This document shows positions 1 to 6,684 of a stretch of DNA of 16,301 nucleotides, one piece after another. The stretch comes from DASVFB01 sp045806505 (lineage in GTDB: Bacteria > Actinomycetota > Thermoleophilia > Gaiellales > Gaiellaceae), in NCBI GenBank assembly GCA_045806505.1, contig JBJMJE010000208.1:1-16301 (forward strand), in the 5' to 3' direction. Below the pieces are notes generated by a model. That model did not search any database and was not told the DNA's origin. It saw only the letters and a list, made by a program, of their open reading frames with translations. The translations under genes were made by a program, and so were the position numbers. Each line of letters starts with the position of its first letter. Within the stretch, counting starts at the first letter, position 1.

Positions 1-691
1 CCTGGAGCAGCTTCATCAGGAAGTGCGCCGAGTAAGCAGCGGTCGAAGCCGGCTTCCAGACGACGGTGTTCCCCATCAGGGCGGCGCTCGTGGGGAGGTT
101 GCCGCCGATCGCGGTGAAGTTGAACGGCGTGACGGCGAAGACGAAGCCTTCGAGCGGCCGGTAGTCCATGCGGTTCCAGACGCCCGGCGACGAGACCGGC
201 TGCTCCTCGTAGATGCGCGTCATGTAGCTGACGTTGAAGCGCCAGAAGTCGATCAGCTCGCACGCTGCGTCGATCTCGGCCTGGTGCGCGGTCTTCGACT
301 GGCCGAGCATCGTCGCGGCATTGAGCGTCGCGCGCCACGGGCCGGCGAGCAGCTCCGCGGCGCGAAGCAGCACGGCCGCCCGCTCCTCCCACGGCGTCCG
401 CGACCAGTCGTGCCATGCGTCCGCGGCTGCGTCGATTGCTTGCTGGACGTGCTCTGCGCCGCCCTTCGAGACGGTGGCGAGGACGTGATCCTTGTCGTGA
501 GGCATGACCTGGTCGAAGGTGTCCGAGAGCTGGACGTCCTTCCCGCCGATGACGAGCGGCAGCTCCATCCGCTGGCCCGAGAGCTCGTCGAGCCGTGTGC
601 GAAGCTCCTCACGCTCGGGCGCGCCCGGCGCGTAGCTCTTGATCGGCTCGTTGTAGGGCGCCGGTGGACGGGAGAGGCCGTGTGCGGTCAC
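1..691 (-). CDS. pruA: L-glutamate gamma-semialdehyde (delta-1-pyrroline-5-carboxylate) dehydrogenase, N-terminal part
   Basis: Reverse-strand reading gives 230 residues of an aldehyde dehydrogenase of the P5C dehydrogenase type, which oxidises glutamate semialdehyde to glutamate with NAD+ as the last step of proline catabolism. Family hallmarks are the N-terminal YNEPIKSYAPG (residues 13-23), EQPVSSPGVWNRMDYRPLEG (163-182), VTPFNFTAIGGNLP (187-200) and the cofactor-binding VWKPAS (211-216). The gene leaves the window at position 1, so the catalytic Cys and Glu are not visible. The start is set at the GTG at 691: it gives the usual N-terminus, and no ATG lies nearby upstream in frame. No Shine-Dalgarno is visible, but TACAAT on the minus strand ends 8 bases before the GTG, fitting a leaderless start. 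It is divergent from the alkyltransferase gene. The function call is strong; the exact start is less certain. Confidence 0.93.
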   Translation of the reverse strand, partial: MTAHGLSRPPAPYNEPIKSYAPGAPEREELRTRLDELSGQRMELPLVIGGKDVQLSDTFDQVMPHDKDHVLATVSKGGAEHVQQAIDAAADAWHDWSRTPWEERAAVLLRAAELLAGPWRATLNAATMLGQSKTAHQAEIDAACELIDFWRFNVSYMTRIYEEQPVSSPGVWNRMDYRPLEGFVFAVTPFNFTAIGGNLPTSAALMGNTVVWKPASTAAYSAHFLMKLLQ

Positions 692-717
692 GGCCGCCGA
701 TTGTAAGGTGAGCCGTC
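692..717. promoter_or_regulatory. 26-bp divergent promoter region between pruA and ogt
   Basis: The only non-coding DNA between two divergent GTG starts. On the minus strand TACAAT (plus-strand ATTGTA, 700-705) lies 8 bases before the pruA GTG. On the plus strand TAAGGT (704-709) lies 8 bases before the ogt GTG. The two -10-like boxes overlap at 704-705. AAGGTGA (705-711) can also act as a Shine-Dalgarno for ogt, 6 bases before its start. No convincing -35 element is visible on either strand. The promoter role is inferred from position and hexamer match only. Confidence 0.45.
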
Positions 718-1281
718 GTGGCGGTGACGTGGGTGCGCTACGAGGTCGACGGGTGGGGCGTCGCCGAGCTGTGCACGGACGGCCGGCGGGTGTTGTGGCA
801 CGAGCTGCCGCGGTCGGCGCGGGCGCACGGCGACCGGGACGGGGGCGAAAGCCCATACCCCCACCCAGGGTGGGGGAAGAACCCCAAGCCCACGGCGCCG
901 ACGCTAGCCGACGAGGGCTCGCTGGAGGGTGACAATTTCGCGTCAACGCTCATCGCCCGCCTTCACGCGTACTTCGCCGGCACCGCGGATGACTTTGCAG
1001 ACGTCGACCTCGACCTCGGCGACCTGACGCCGTACGGCCAGGCGCTCGCGCAAGCGCTGCGCGCCGTCCCGCGCGGTGACGTGGTCACCTACGGCGAGCT
1101 CGCCGCTCTTGCCGGCCGGCCCGGCGCCGCACGCGCCGCCGGCACGTTCTGCGCGCAGAACCGTTTCGGCGTCCTCGTCCCCTGCCATCGCGTGGTCGGC
1201 GCGAGCGGGCTCGGCGGCTACGGATCTCTCGGCTCCGACTACAAGCGGCGCCTCCTCGCGCTGGAACATGTCGCTCTCTGA
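718..1281 (+). CDS. ogt: Methylated-DNA-[protein]-cysteine S-methyltransferase (O6-alkylguanine-DNA alkyltransferase)
   Basis: A 187-residue suicide repair protein that moves alkyl groups from O6-alkylguanine to its own cysteine. The active-site motif LVPCHRVVG is at residues 153-161 with the acceptor Cys156. It is preceded by the DNA-binding helix-turn-helix (VTYGELAALAGRPGAARAAG, 123-142) and followed by GGYGS and the KRRLLALE tail typical of the family. The N-terminal domain is interrupted: between VLWHELPR (about 25-32) and ASTLIARLHAYFAG (75-88) lies a Gly/Pro-rich stretch of some 30 residues. Part of it is encoded by palindromic DNA (see the repeat entry). Relatives go almost directly from one segment to the other. 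The GTG start at 718 has AAGGTGA 6 bases upstream and gives the normal N-terminus. The 3' end overlaps whiA by 14 bp, so the two are probably co-transcribed. The catalytic domain looks intact. Confidence 0.9.
   Translation: MAVTWVRYEVDGWGVAELCTDGRRVLWHELPRSARAHGDRDGGESPYPHPGWGKNPKPTAPTLADEGSLEGDNFASTLIARLHAYFAGTADDFADVDLDLGDLTPYGQALAQALRAVPRGDVVTYGELAALAGRPGAARAAGTFCAQNRFGVLVPCHRVVGASGLGGYGSLGSDYKRRLLALEHVAL
843..899 (+). repeat. Palindromic element inserted in frame within ogt
   Basis: Three inverted repeats stand side by side. GGGC-GAAA-GCCC (843-854) would be a hairpin closed by a GNRA tetraloop. A perfect 9-bp inverted repeat, CCCCCACCC / GGGTGGGGG, spans 858-876 around one central A. 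The 8-bp palindrome CGGCGCCG lies at 892-899. The block encodes residues about 42-61 of the alkyltransferase, a segment with no counterpart in typical homologues, and keeps the frame. It resembles the behaviour of REP-type or Rickettsia-type palindromic elements that land inside genes. Only one copy is visible here, so dispersal across the genome is untested. Confidence 0.5.
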
Positions 1282-2188
1282 CGAGGTCAAGCGCGAGCTC
1301 GCGCGCGTCGGCCCGACCGACGACTGCGACCGTCTTGCGGAGGTATCCGGCCTCTTCCACTCGGCGGGCCGGCTGCATCTCCGCGGCCGCGGCGACGTGA
1401 CGCTGCACCTCGACGTCAGCGAGTCGGCCGTCGCGCGGCGGGCCTTCACGCTGCTGCGCGAGCTCGGCGTCGCTTCCGAGATCCGCACGTATCGTCGCCG
1501 CGCCTTCGACGGCGCGACCCGCTACCAGCTCCACGTCCAGGGCGGCGTGCAGGCGCTGCGTGTGTTGCGCGAGGCGGGAGTGCTCGCGTCTCGCAACGCG
1601 CCGCTCGAGCAACCGCCGCGCCGCGTCGTCCGCAAAGCGTGCTGCCGACGGTCGTACCTGCGCGGCGCTCTTCTCGGCGGCGGCTCTGTCAGCGGTCCGC
1701 GCGCGCCGCACCTCGAGATCCGCGCGACCGGCCTCGCCGGAGCGGAGTTCCTCGCAGACGTCGCGCGGCGCGACCGGCTCCAGTTGCAGGTGCTCGACCG
1801 CGGTCGTCACGCAGTCGCGTATGCCAAGGGAGCCGCCGCGATCGCCGACGTGCTGAATGCGGCCGGCGCCTCTGATGCCGTGTTGTCGTTCGAGGAGCGA
1901 GCCGTGGTGGGCGCGACGCGCGCGCGCGCCAACCGGCTCGCGAACGCGGACCACGCCAACCTGGTCCGCACGGCGCAAGCAGCGCACCGGCAGGCGCTGG
2001 CGGTCACACGACTTGCGGCGAACGGCCGGCTGGAGACGCTCCCGCCGCGCCTGCGGGAGGCGGCCGACCTTCGCCTTCGCCACCCGACGCTCTCGCTGCG
2101 CGAGCTCGCCGGCAAGTGCCGGCCGCCCGTCACGAAGGCGGCGTTCCAGCAACGCGTCGCGCGGCTCGTGCAGCTATCAGATATCTGA
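1268..2188 (+). CDS. whiA: Sporulation/cell-division transcription factor WhiA
   Basis: A 306-residue WhiA homologue. WhiA combines a LAGLIDADG homing-endonuclease-like fold with a C-terminal helix-turn-helix and regulates cell-division and developmental genes in Gram-positive bacteria. The N-terminus MSLSDEVKRELA is the family start. The central LAGLIDADG-like segment YLRGALLGGGSVSGP (130-144) lacks the catalytic acidic residues, as is usual for WhiA. NRLANADHANLVRTAQAAHRQ (222-242) and the C-terminal LPPRLREAADLRLRHP...LSLRELAGKC with PPVTKAAFQQRVARL (286-300) form the DNA-binding part. The ATG at 1268 is inside the 3' end of ogt (14-bp overlap). In many Gram-positives whiA follows rapZ and yvcK; here those are replaced by ogt, but the link to gap downstream is kept. 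The stop codon lies inside a 12-bp AT-rich palindrome. Confidence 0.93.
   Translation: MSLSDEVKRELARVGPTDDCDRLAEVSGLFHSAGRLHLRGRGDVTLHLDVSESAVARRAFTLLRELGVASEIRTYRRRAFDGATRYQLHVQGGVQALRVLREAGVLASRNAPLEQPPRRVVRKACCRRSYLRGALLGGGSVSGPRAPHLEIRATGLAGAEFLADVARRDRLQLQVLDRGRHAVAYAKGAAAIADVLNAAGASDAVLSFEERAVVGATRARANRLANADHANLVRTAQAAHRQALAVTRLAANGRLETLPPRLREAADLRLRHPTLSLRELAGKCRPPVTKAAFQQRVARLVQLSDI
2177..2188. repeat. AT-rich 12-bp perfect palindrome at the whiA stop codon
   Basis: TCAGATATCTGA is a perfect palindrome whose last three bases are the whiA stop. It lies in a short AT-rich island (to about 2195) that stands out in this GC-rich sequence. It could be an operator or promoter part for the gap operon, or chance. 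No matching second copy was seen in the window. Confidence 0.35.
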
Positions 2189-2276
2189 ATTACAAGGTGC
2201 GTCGATACGACTTGCGACAGCGTTGCCGTGAGGGGCACGAACGCTCCATACTGAAAGCCGCGGGTCCGCGCTCGTC

Positions 2277-2307
2277 CGATGACGGATTCAGACCCCGTCC
2301 GTCATCG
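2277..2307 (+). terminator. Hairpin in the whiA-gap intergenic region (possible terminator or leader structure)
   Basis: A perfect 10-bp inverted repeat, CGATGACGGA / TCCGTCATCG, has an 11-base loop. No T-run follows, so as a terminator it would be of the U-less kind reported in actinobacteria. It could equally be part of a gap leader RNA. Confidence 0.4.
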
Positions 2308-2326
2308 CGGTCCTCAGCGCGGCAAA

Positions 2327-2363
2327 CCGGAGAGGGAGATCGTCCTCGGAGCTTCCTCTCCGG
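2327..2363 (+). other. Second hairpin in the gap leader
   Basis: CCGGAGAGG (2327-2335) pairs with CCTCTCCGG (2355-2363), and a G-U plus an A-U pair extend the stem to about 11 bp around a loop of about 15 bases. It sits 84 bases before the gap start. Together with the hairpin at 2277-2307 it gives the 258-bp whiA-gap spacer, the longest non-coding stretch in the window, clear secondary-structure potential. Its role is unknown. Confidence 0.35.
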
Positions 2364-2415
2364 CCCGCATATCCTCGAGTCGCTCAACGTCGAACGCTCG
2401 CCGCGTCCGGTTCTT

Positions 2416-2446
2416 TAGAGTGGCCGCGAACCGACATGGGAGGCGC
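2416..2446 (+). promoter_or_regulatory. Candidate -10 box and strong ribosome-binding site of gap
   Basis: TAGAGT at 2416-2421 fits a TANNNT -10 box. A start of transcription about 7 bases later would leave a leader of about 19 bases. GGGAGG (2438-2443) is a near-perfect Shine-Dalgarno, 3 bases before the gap ATG. This is one of the clearest Shine-Dalgarno sites in the window, in contrast to the many starts that lack one. No good -35 is visible. Confidence 0.4.
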
Positions 2447-3460
2447 ATGGCACTCAAGGTAGGCATCAACGGCTTCGGGCGGATCGGGCGGAACTTCGTC
2501 CGCGCGCATCTGGCGCGGAAGGGCGACTTCGACGTCGTCGCGGTGAACGATCTCGCGGCGCCGGACATCCTGGCGCACCTTCTGCGCTACGACTCGTCGC
2601 ACGGCGGACTCGCCGGCGTCGAGGTCGACGGCGACGAGATCAGCGTCGACGGGACGTCGTTCAAGGTGCTGGCGGAGCGCGACCCGAAGGCGCTGCCGTG
2701 GAACGACCTGGGTGTCGACGTGGTCGTCGAGGCGACCGGTCTCTTCACGAACCGCGAGGGCGCGCAGCAGCATCTCGAGGCCGGCGCCAAGAAGGTGCTC
2801 ATCTCCGCTCCCGCGACCGACCCGGACATCACGATCGTCATGGGCGTCAACGACGACGCCTACGACAAGGACAAGCACCATCTGGTGTCCAACGCGTCGT
2901 GCACCACGAACTCGGTGGGGCCGATGGCGAAACTGCTCCTCGACAACTTCGGCATCGAGTCGGGCTTCATGACGACGATCCACGCGTACACGACCGAGCA
3001 GCAGCTGCAGGATCAGGTCGCGATGACCCGCAAGGGGAAGCCCGACCTGCGGCGGATGCGCTCGGCCGCGCTGAACATCGTCCCGGCGTCGACCGGCGCC
3101 GCACGCGCGATCGGCGAGGTGATCCCGGAGCTGAAGGGCAAGCTCGACGGCATGGCGATGCGGGTCCCTGTGCCCGACGGATCCGTCACCGATCTCGTCG
3201 TCGATCTCTCGAAGCCGGCGACGGTTGACGAGCTCAACGCTGTGTACAAGGACGCGGCCGCGTCGGATCACTGGGAGGGGATCCTCCAGTACACCGAGGA
3301 CCCGATCGTCTCGTCGGACATCGTCGGCAACTCGTACTCGTGCATCATCGACGGGCTGTCGACGATGGCGCACGGCAAGCAGGTGAAGGTGATCGGCTGG
3401 TACGACAACGAGTGGGGCTACTCCTGTCGCCTGGTCGACCTGATCCCGAAGCTCCTGTAG
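2447..3460 (+). CDS. gap: Glyceraldehyde-3-phosphate dehydrogenase, type I
   Basis: A 337-residue cytosolic GAPDH that converts glyceraldehyde-3-phosphate, NAD+ and phosphate to 1,3-bisphosphoglycerate. The Rossmann start KVGINGFGRIGRN (4-16), the catalytic SNASCTTN (148-155, Cys152), the base His179 in TTIHAYT, the SSDIVGN segment and the C-terminal WYDNEWGYSCRLVDL are all present. Length is normal for the family. The ATG at 2447 is preferred because it follows GGGAGG; the frame stays open 56 codons upstream, but that stretch has no GAPDH similarity. It is the first gene of the gap-pgk-tpiA-gpmI run and pgk begins on the base after its stop. Regulation may act through the structured upstream region. 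Confidence 0.97.
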   Translation: MALKVGINGFGRIGRNFVRAHLARKGDFDVVAVNDLAAPDILAHLLRYDSSHGGLAGVEVDGDEISVDGTSFKVLAERDPKALPWNDLGVDVVVEATGLFTNREGAQQHLEAGAKKVLISAPATDPDITIVMGVNDDAYDKDKHHLVSNASCTTNSVGPMAKLLLDNFGIESGFMTTIHAYTTEQQLQDQVAMTRKGKPDLRRMRSAALNIVPASTGAARAIGEVIPELKGKLDGMAMRVPVPDGSVTDLVVDLSKPATVDELNAVYKDAAASDHWEGILQYTEDPIVSSDIVGNSYSCIIDGLSTMAHGKQVKVIGWYDNEWGYSCRLVDLIPKLL

Positions 3461-4513
3461 GTGCGCATCCCGCGCTCCGTGCGCCACGCCGACGTCGCGG
3501 ACAAGGTCGTGCTCGTCCGCTCGGATCTGAACGTGCCGCTGCAGGACGGCGAGGTCGCCGACGACACGCGCATCCGCGCTTCGCTCCCGACGCTTCGACT
3601 GCTGCTGGAGCGCGACGCGCGTGAGGTCCGCGTGTGCTCCCACCTCGGTCGACCGAAGACGTCCGAGGACCGCGAGAGGTACTCGATGGCGCCCGTAGAG
3701 GAACGCCTGCGCGAGCTGCTGCCGGACGATCGCATCGACGTCGTCGAGAACACGCGCTTCGATCCGCGCGAGACGAAGAACGACGAGTCGTACGCGCACG
3801 AGCTCGCCGAGGGCTGTGATCTCTATGTCAACGATGCGTTCGGCTCGGCACACCGCGCGCACGCGTCGACCGAGGCGGTCGCGCATCTGCTGCCCGCGTA
3901 CGCGGGGCTGCTGCTCGAGCAGGAGCTCGAGCATCTCGGCCGCCTGCTCGGCGACGTCGAGCGCCCGTTCGTCCTCGTGTCGGGTGGCGCGAAAGTCGAA
4001 GACAAGCTGGGCGTGCTCCAGCAACTCGGCGGCCGCGCCGACACCGTTCTGATCGGCGGCAAGATGGCCGAGCAGATCCGCGACGAGAACCCTCTCGACT
4101 TTCCCGTGGTCGTGCCGACGGACGTCGTCGCAGCTGCGGCGTTCGAGGAGGACGCCGAGACACGCGTGACGGCGTACGACGCGCTGCCGGACGGCTGGCT
4201 CGGCCTCGACATCGGGCCCACGACGCGGGAACGCTTCGCGGACGAGCTCGCCCGCGCAAAGACGATCTTCTGGAACGGGCCGATGGGCGTCTTCGAGTGG
4301 CCCCGCTTCGCCGAGGGAACGCGCGCCGTCGCCGAGGCGGTGGCGGCGAACGACGGCGCGTTCACCGTCGTCGGCGGCGCCGACTCGATTCGGGCGCTCA
4401 CGGAGCTGCGCCTCGTCGACCGCGTCGACTGGGCCTCGACCGGCGGCGGCGCGGCTCTCGAGCTGCTCGAGGGCAAAGAGCTTCCGGGCGTCGCGGCGAT
4501 CCCTTCCGCGTAG
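3461..4513 (+). CDS. pgk: Phosphoglycerate kinase (compact form)
   Basis: A 350-residue enzyme that transfers phosphate from 1,3-bisphosphoglycerate to ADP. Substrate-site motifs are VRSDLNVPL (19-27), SHLGRPK (60-66), ENTRFDPRETKND (96-108) and DAFGSAHRAHAS (125-136). The nucleotide side is seen in SGGAKVEDKLGVL (174-186), FWNGPMGVFE (270-279) and STGGGAALELLEGKELPGV (326-344). It is some 40-60 residues shorter than the usual 390-415. Much of the loss lies after IGGKMAEQI (198-206), where the sequence runs almost straight into VVVPTDVVAA, so a helical segment before the PVDVVVA-type strand is missing. GGAD replaces the more common GGGD near 305-308. The GTG start directly abuts the gap stop (TAGGTG), implying translational coupling. 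All main substrate motifs remain, so activity is expected. Confidence 0.95.
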   Translation: MRIPRSVRHADVADKVVLVRSDLNVPLQDGEVADDTRIRASLPTLRLLLERDAREVRVCSHLGRPKTSEDRERYSMAPVEERLRELLPDDRIDVVENTRFDPRETKNDESYAHELAEGCDLYVNDAFGSAHRAHASTEAVAHLLPAYAGLLLEQELEHLGRLLGDVERPFVLVSGGAKVEDKLGVLQQLGGRADTVLIGGKMAEQIRDENPLDFPVVVPTDVVAAAAFEEDAETRVTAYDALPDGWLGLDIGPTTRERFADELARAKTIFWNGPMGVFEWPRFAEGTRAVAEAVAANDGAFTVVGGADSIRALTELRLVDRVDWASTGGGAALELLEGKELPGVAAIPSA

Positions 4514-4522
4514 GATCGCCGC
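4511..4522 (+). promoter_or_regulatory. Candidate leaderless -10 box for tpiA, overlapping the pgk stop
   Basis: TAGGAT (4511-4516) begins with the pgk stop codon TAG and ends 6 bases before the tpiA GTG. No Shine-Dalgarno precedes tpiA. The spacing fits an internal leaderless promoter, though tpiA could simply be translated by coupling from the operon transcript. Confidence 0.35.
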
Positions 4523-5227
4523 GTGCTGATCGCAGGCAACTGGAAGATGTACAAGGGGCCGGAGGAAACCGCCCGTTTCTGCAGGCAGCTGCGCGAGCAC
4601 GCGCGGCCGAGCGACGTCGACGTCGTCGTCTGCCCGCCGTACGTCTCACTCGCGACGGCAGTGCAGGTGCTCGCCGGCACCGACGTCGCGGTCGCGGCTC
4701 AAAACGTGCACTGGGACGACGAAGGCGCGTTCACCGGCGAGGTGTCGGCGCCGATGCTGCGCGAGCTCGGCGTCTACGGCGCGATCGTCGGCCACTCGGA
4801 GCGCCGCCGGCACTTCGGCGAGACGGACGAGACCGTCGCCGAGCGCGCGCGCGCTGCACTCGCGGCCGGCCTGTCCGTGATCGCGTGCGTCGGCGAGACC
4901 GAGGCCGAGCGCGAAGCGGGAGAGACGGAAGACGTTCTGCGGGGCCAGGTCTCGGTGCTCGAGCGCGACGAGAACCTCGTCGTCGCGTACGAGCCTGTCT
5001 GGGCGATCGGCACCGGCAAGACGGCGACGCCGGAGCTCGCGCAGGAAGCGCACGCGTTCATCAGGTCGCTGCTCGACGTTCCGGTGCTCTACGGCGGTTC
5101 GGTCAAGCCCGACAACGCCGCCGAGCTCCTCGCGCAGCCGGACGTCGCCGGAGCGCTCGTCGGCGGCGCGTCGCTCGAGGTCGACTCCTTCCTCGCGATT
5201 TGCCGGGCCGCCGCTTCCCGCTCGTAG
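4523..5227 (+). CDS. tpiA: Triosephosphate isomerase
   Basis: A 234-residue TIM-barrel enzyme that interconverts dihydroxyacetone phosphate and glyceraldehyde-3-phosphate. Catalytic residues are present: Asn6 and Lys8 in AGNWKMYK, His91 in VGHSERR (89-95), and Glu157 in AYEPVWAIGTGKTATP (155-170, which includes the flexible loop 6). The phosphate-binding YGGSVKPDN and GALVGGASL follow. It is somewhat shorter than the usual 250 residues, mainly in the helix between DVLRGQ and ENLVVAYEP. The GTG start is the only one that gives the standard LIAGNWKM N-terminus, 9 bases after the pgk stop. The 3' end overlaps gpmI by 28 bp. Confidence 0.96.
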   Translation: MLIAGNWKMYKGPEETARFCRQLREHARPSDVDVVVCPPYVSLATAVQVLAGTDVAVAAQNVHWDDEGAFTGEVSAPMLRELGVYGAIVGHSERRRHFGETDETVAERARAALAAGLSVIACVGETEAEREAGETEDVLRGQVSVLERDENLVVAYEPVWAIGTGKTATPELAQEAHAFIRSLLDVPVLYGGSVKPDNAAELLAQPDVAGALVGGASLEVDSFLAICRAAASRS

Positions 5228-6684
5228 CGCTCGTCATCCTCGACGGGTGGGGCTGCGCGCCGCCCGGTCCCGGCAACGCCGTCGAGCTCGCGAACACGCC
5301 AGTCTTCGACCGCCTCTGGCGCGAGTTTCCCCACTCGACGCTCGACGCATCCGGCGAGGCCGCCGGATTGCCGCCGGGGCAGATGGGCAACTCCGAGGTA
5401 GGCCACCTGACGATCGGCGCAGGTCGCCGGCTCTACCAGGACCTCATGCGCGTGAACAAGGCGATCGAGGACGGCTCGTTCTTCGAGAACCGAGCGTTGC
5501 GCGCGGCGTTCGAGCGCGGTCGCAACGTGCACCTGCTCGGCCTCGTCTCGCACGGCGGCGTGCACTCGCACATCGACCACGTTCGCGCGCTGTTCCGGTT
5601 CGCGCCGGAGAAGACCTGGCTGCACGCGTTCACCGACGGCCGCGACGTCTCACCGACGAGCGCTGCGGACGACCTCGCGGAGCTTCCGCTCGAACGCCTC
5701 GCGACCGTCGTCGGCCGCTACTACGCGATGGACCGCGACAAGCGCTGGGAGCGCACCGAGCGAGCGCTCGCGGCGATCACAGACGGCACGGGCGCGGTCA
5801 CGACAGATCCGATCGGCGCGATTCGCAGTAGTTATCGCCGTGGCGTCACCGACGAGTTCCTCGAGCCGATCGTCGTTGCCGGTCGACCCAGGCTCGAGCG
5901 TGAAGACTCGGCGATCTTCTTCAATTTCCGGCCTGACCGTGGACGCCAGCTCTCCCGCCTGCTGCTCGACCGAGGCTACGACCTCACGACGATGACGCGT
6001 TACAGCGACGACCTCGACTGCCCCGTCGCGTTCGAGGAGTCGGACGTCGAAGGCACGCTCGCCGAGACACTCTCGCGCGCGGGGCTACGGCAGCTCCACG
6101 TCGCAGAGACCGAGAAATACGCGCACGTGACCTACTTCTTGAACGGCGGCCGTGAAGAGGAGTGGCCGGGGGAGAAGCGAATGCTCGTCCCGAGCCCCCG
6201 CGACGTGCCGAGCTACGACCACAAGCCGCAGATGTCCGCGCGCGAGGCGGCGACCGCGTTCTGCGACGAGATCGGCAACGGCTACGCGTTCGGGATCATC
6301 AATTTCGCCAACCCCGACATGGTCGGTCACACCGGCTCGATCCCTGCCACCGTCACCGCTGTCGAGACGACGGACGAATGCCTCGGACGTGTCGTCGACA
6401 CTGTCACCGGCGCCGGCGGTGTCTGTCTGATCATCGCCGACCATGGCAATGCGGAGAAGCTGATCGCCGACGACGGCGTCGGCGCGCATACCGCACACAC
6501 GACGAATCTGGTTCCCTTCGTCGTCACCGACGCGGACGCTCAGGTGCGTGACGGAGGCGAGCTTGCCGACGTCGCGCCCACTGTTCTGGCGCTTCTCGGC
6601 GTCCCGAAATCCGTACAAATGACGCGCTTGAGTCTCCTAGACCCGGGCTATACTCGGCCCGCCAGTGTCACTCACCCAGCCTGA
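5200..6684 (+). CDS. gpmI: 2,3-bisphosphoglycerate-independent phosphoglycerate mutase
   Basis: About 494 residues of the di-manganese iPGM, an alkaline-phosphatase-superfamily enzyme that interconverts 3- and 2-phosphoglycerate. Visible motifs are the first metal ligand in VILDGWG (Asp15), the catalytic serine in QMGNSEVGHLTIGAGR (Ser65), HGGVHSHIDH, TDGRDVSPTSA, FNFRPDRGRQLS, EKYAHVTYFLNGG, NFANPDMVGHTG, IADHGNAE and GAHTAHTTNLVPF. The complete metal-ligand set of both domains appears intact. No ATG or GTG is available near the N-terminus. The TTG at 5200 is the best start and lies 28 bp inside tpiA without a Shine-Dalgarno, so termination-reinitiation coupling is likely. The same frame is open far upstream across pgk and tpiA, but that part is shadow sequence. 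The 3' end overlaps the sigma-factor gene by 20 bp. Confidence 0.95.
   Translation: MPGRRFPLVALVILDGWGCAPPGPGNAVELANTPVFDRLWREFPHSTLDASGEAAGLPPGQMGNSEVGHLTIGAGRRLYQDLMRVNKAIEDGSFFENRALRAAFERGRNVHLLGLVSHGGVHSHIDHVRALFRFAPEKTWLHAFTDGRDVSPTSAADDLAELPLERLATVVGRYYAMDRDKRWERTERALAAITDGTGAVTTDPIGAIRSSYRRGVTDEFLEPIVVAGRPRLEREDSAIFFNFRPDRGRQLSRLLLDRGYDLTTMTRYSDDLDCPVAFEESDVEGTLAETLSRAGLRQLHVAETEKYAHVTYFLNGGREEEWPGEKRMLVPSPRDVPSYDHKPQMSAREAATAFCDEIGNGYAFGIINFANPDMVGHTGSIPATVTAVETTDECLGRVVDTVTGAGGVCLIIADHGNAEKLIADDGVGAHTAHTTNLVPFVVTDADAQVRDGGELADVAPTVLALLGVPKSVQMTRLSLLDPGYTRPASVTHPA
6628..6654 (+). promoter_or_regulatory. Candidate promoter of the ECF sigma gene inside the 3' end of gpmI
   Basis: TATACT (6649-6654) is the best -10 hexamer noticed in the window and sits within gpmI coding sequence. 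TTGAGT (6628-6633) is a possible -35, but the spacer is only 15 bp. Transcription starting 7-10 bases after the -10 would begin 0-4 bases before the sigma-factor GTG at 6665. Confidence 0.45.

Noticed and set aside
23..706. A plus-strand open frame at the left end
   Set aside because: The opposite strand encodes the highly conserved N-terminal part of P5C dehydrogenase; the plus-strand product is Arg-rich without motifs.
3461..3463. A frameshift or fusion between gap and pgk, because stop and start abut
   Set aside because: The gap C-terminus and the pgk N-terminus are both complete; TAGGTG is simply zero spacing with likely coupling.
2384..4600. A 738-codon open frame on the minus strand opposite gap, pgk and tpiA
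   Set aside because: It is antisense to three clearly recognised enzymes, its product is Arg/Asp/Val-rich low-complexity sequence without any family motif, and such frames are a by-product of high GC content.
4297..5199. N-terminal extension of the gpmI frame upstream of the TTG at 5200
   Set aside because: This part reads through pgk and tpiA in another frame as Arg-rich sequence; iPGM similarity begins only at about residue 8 after the TTG.
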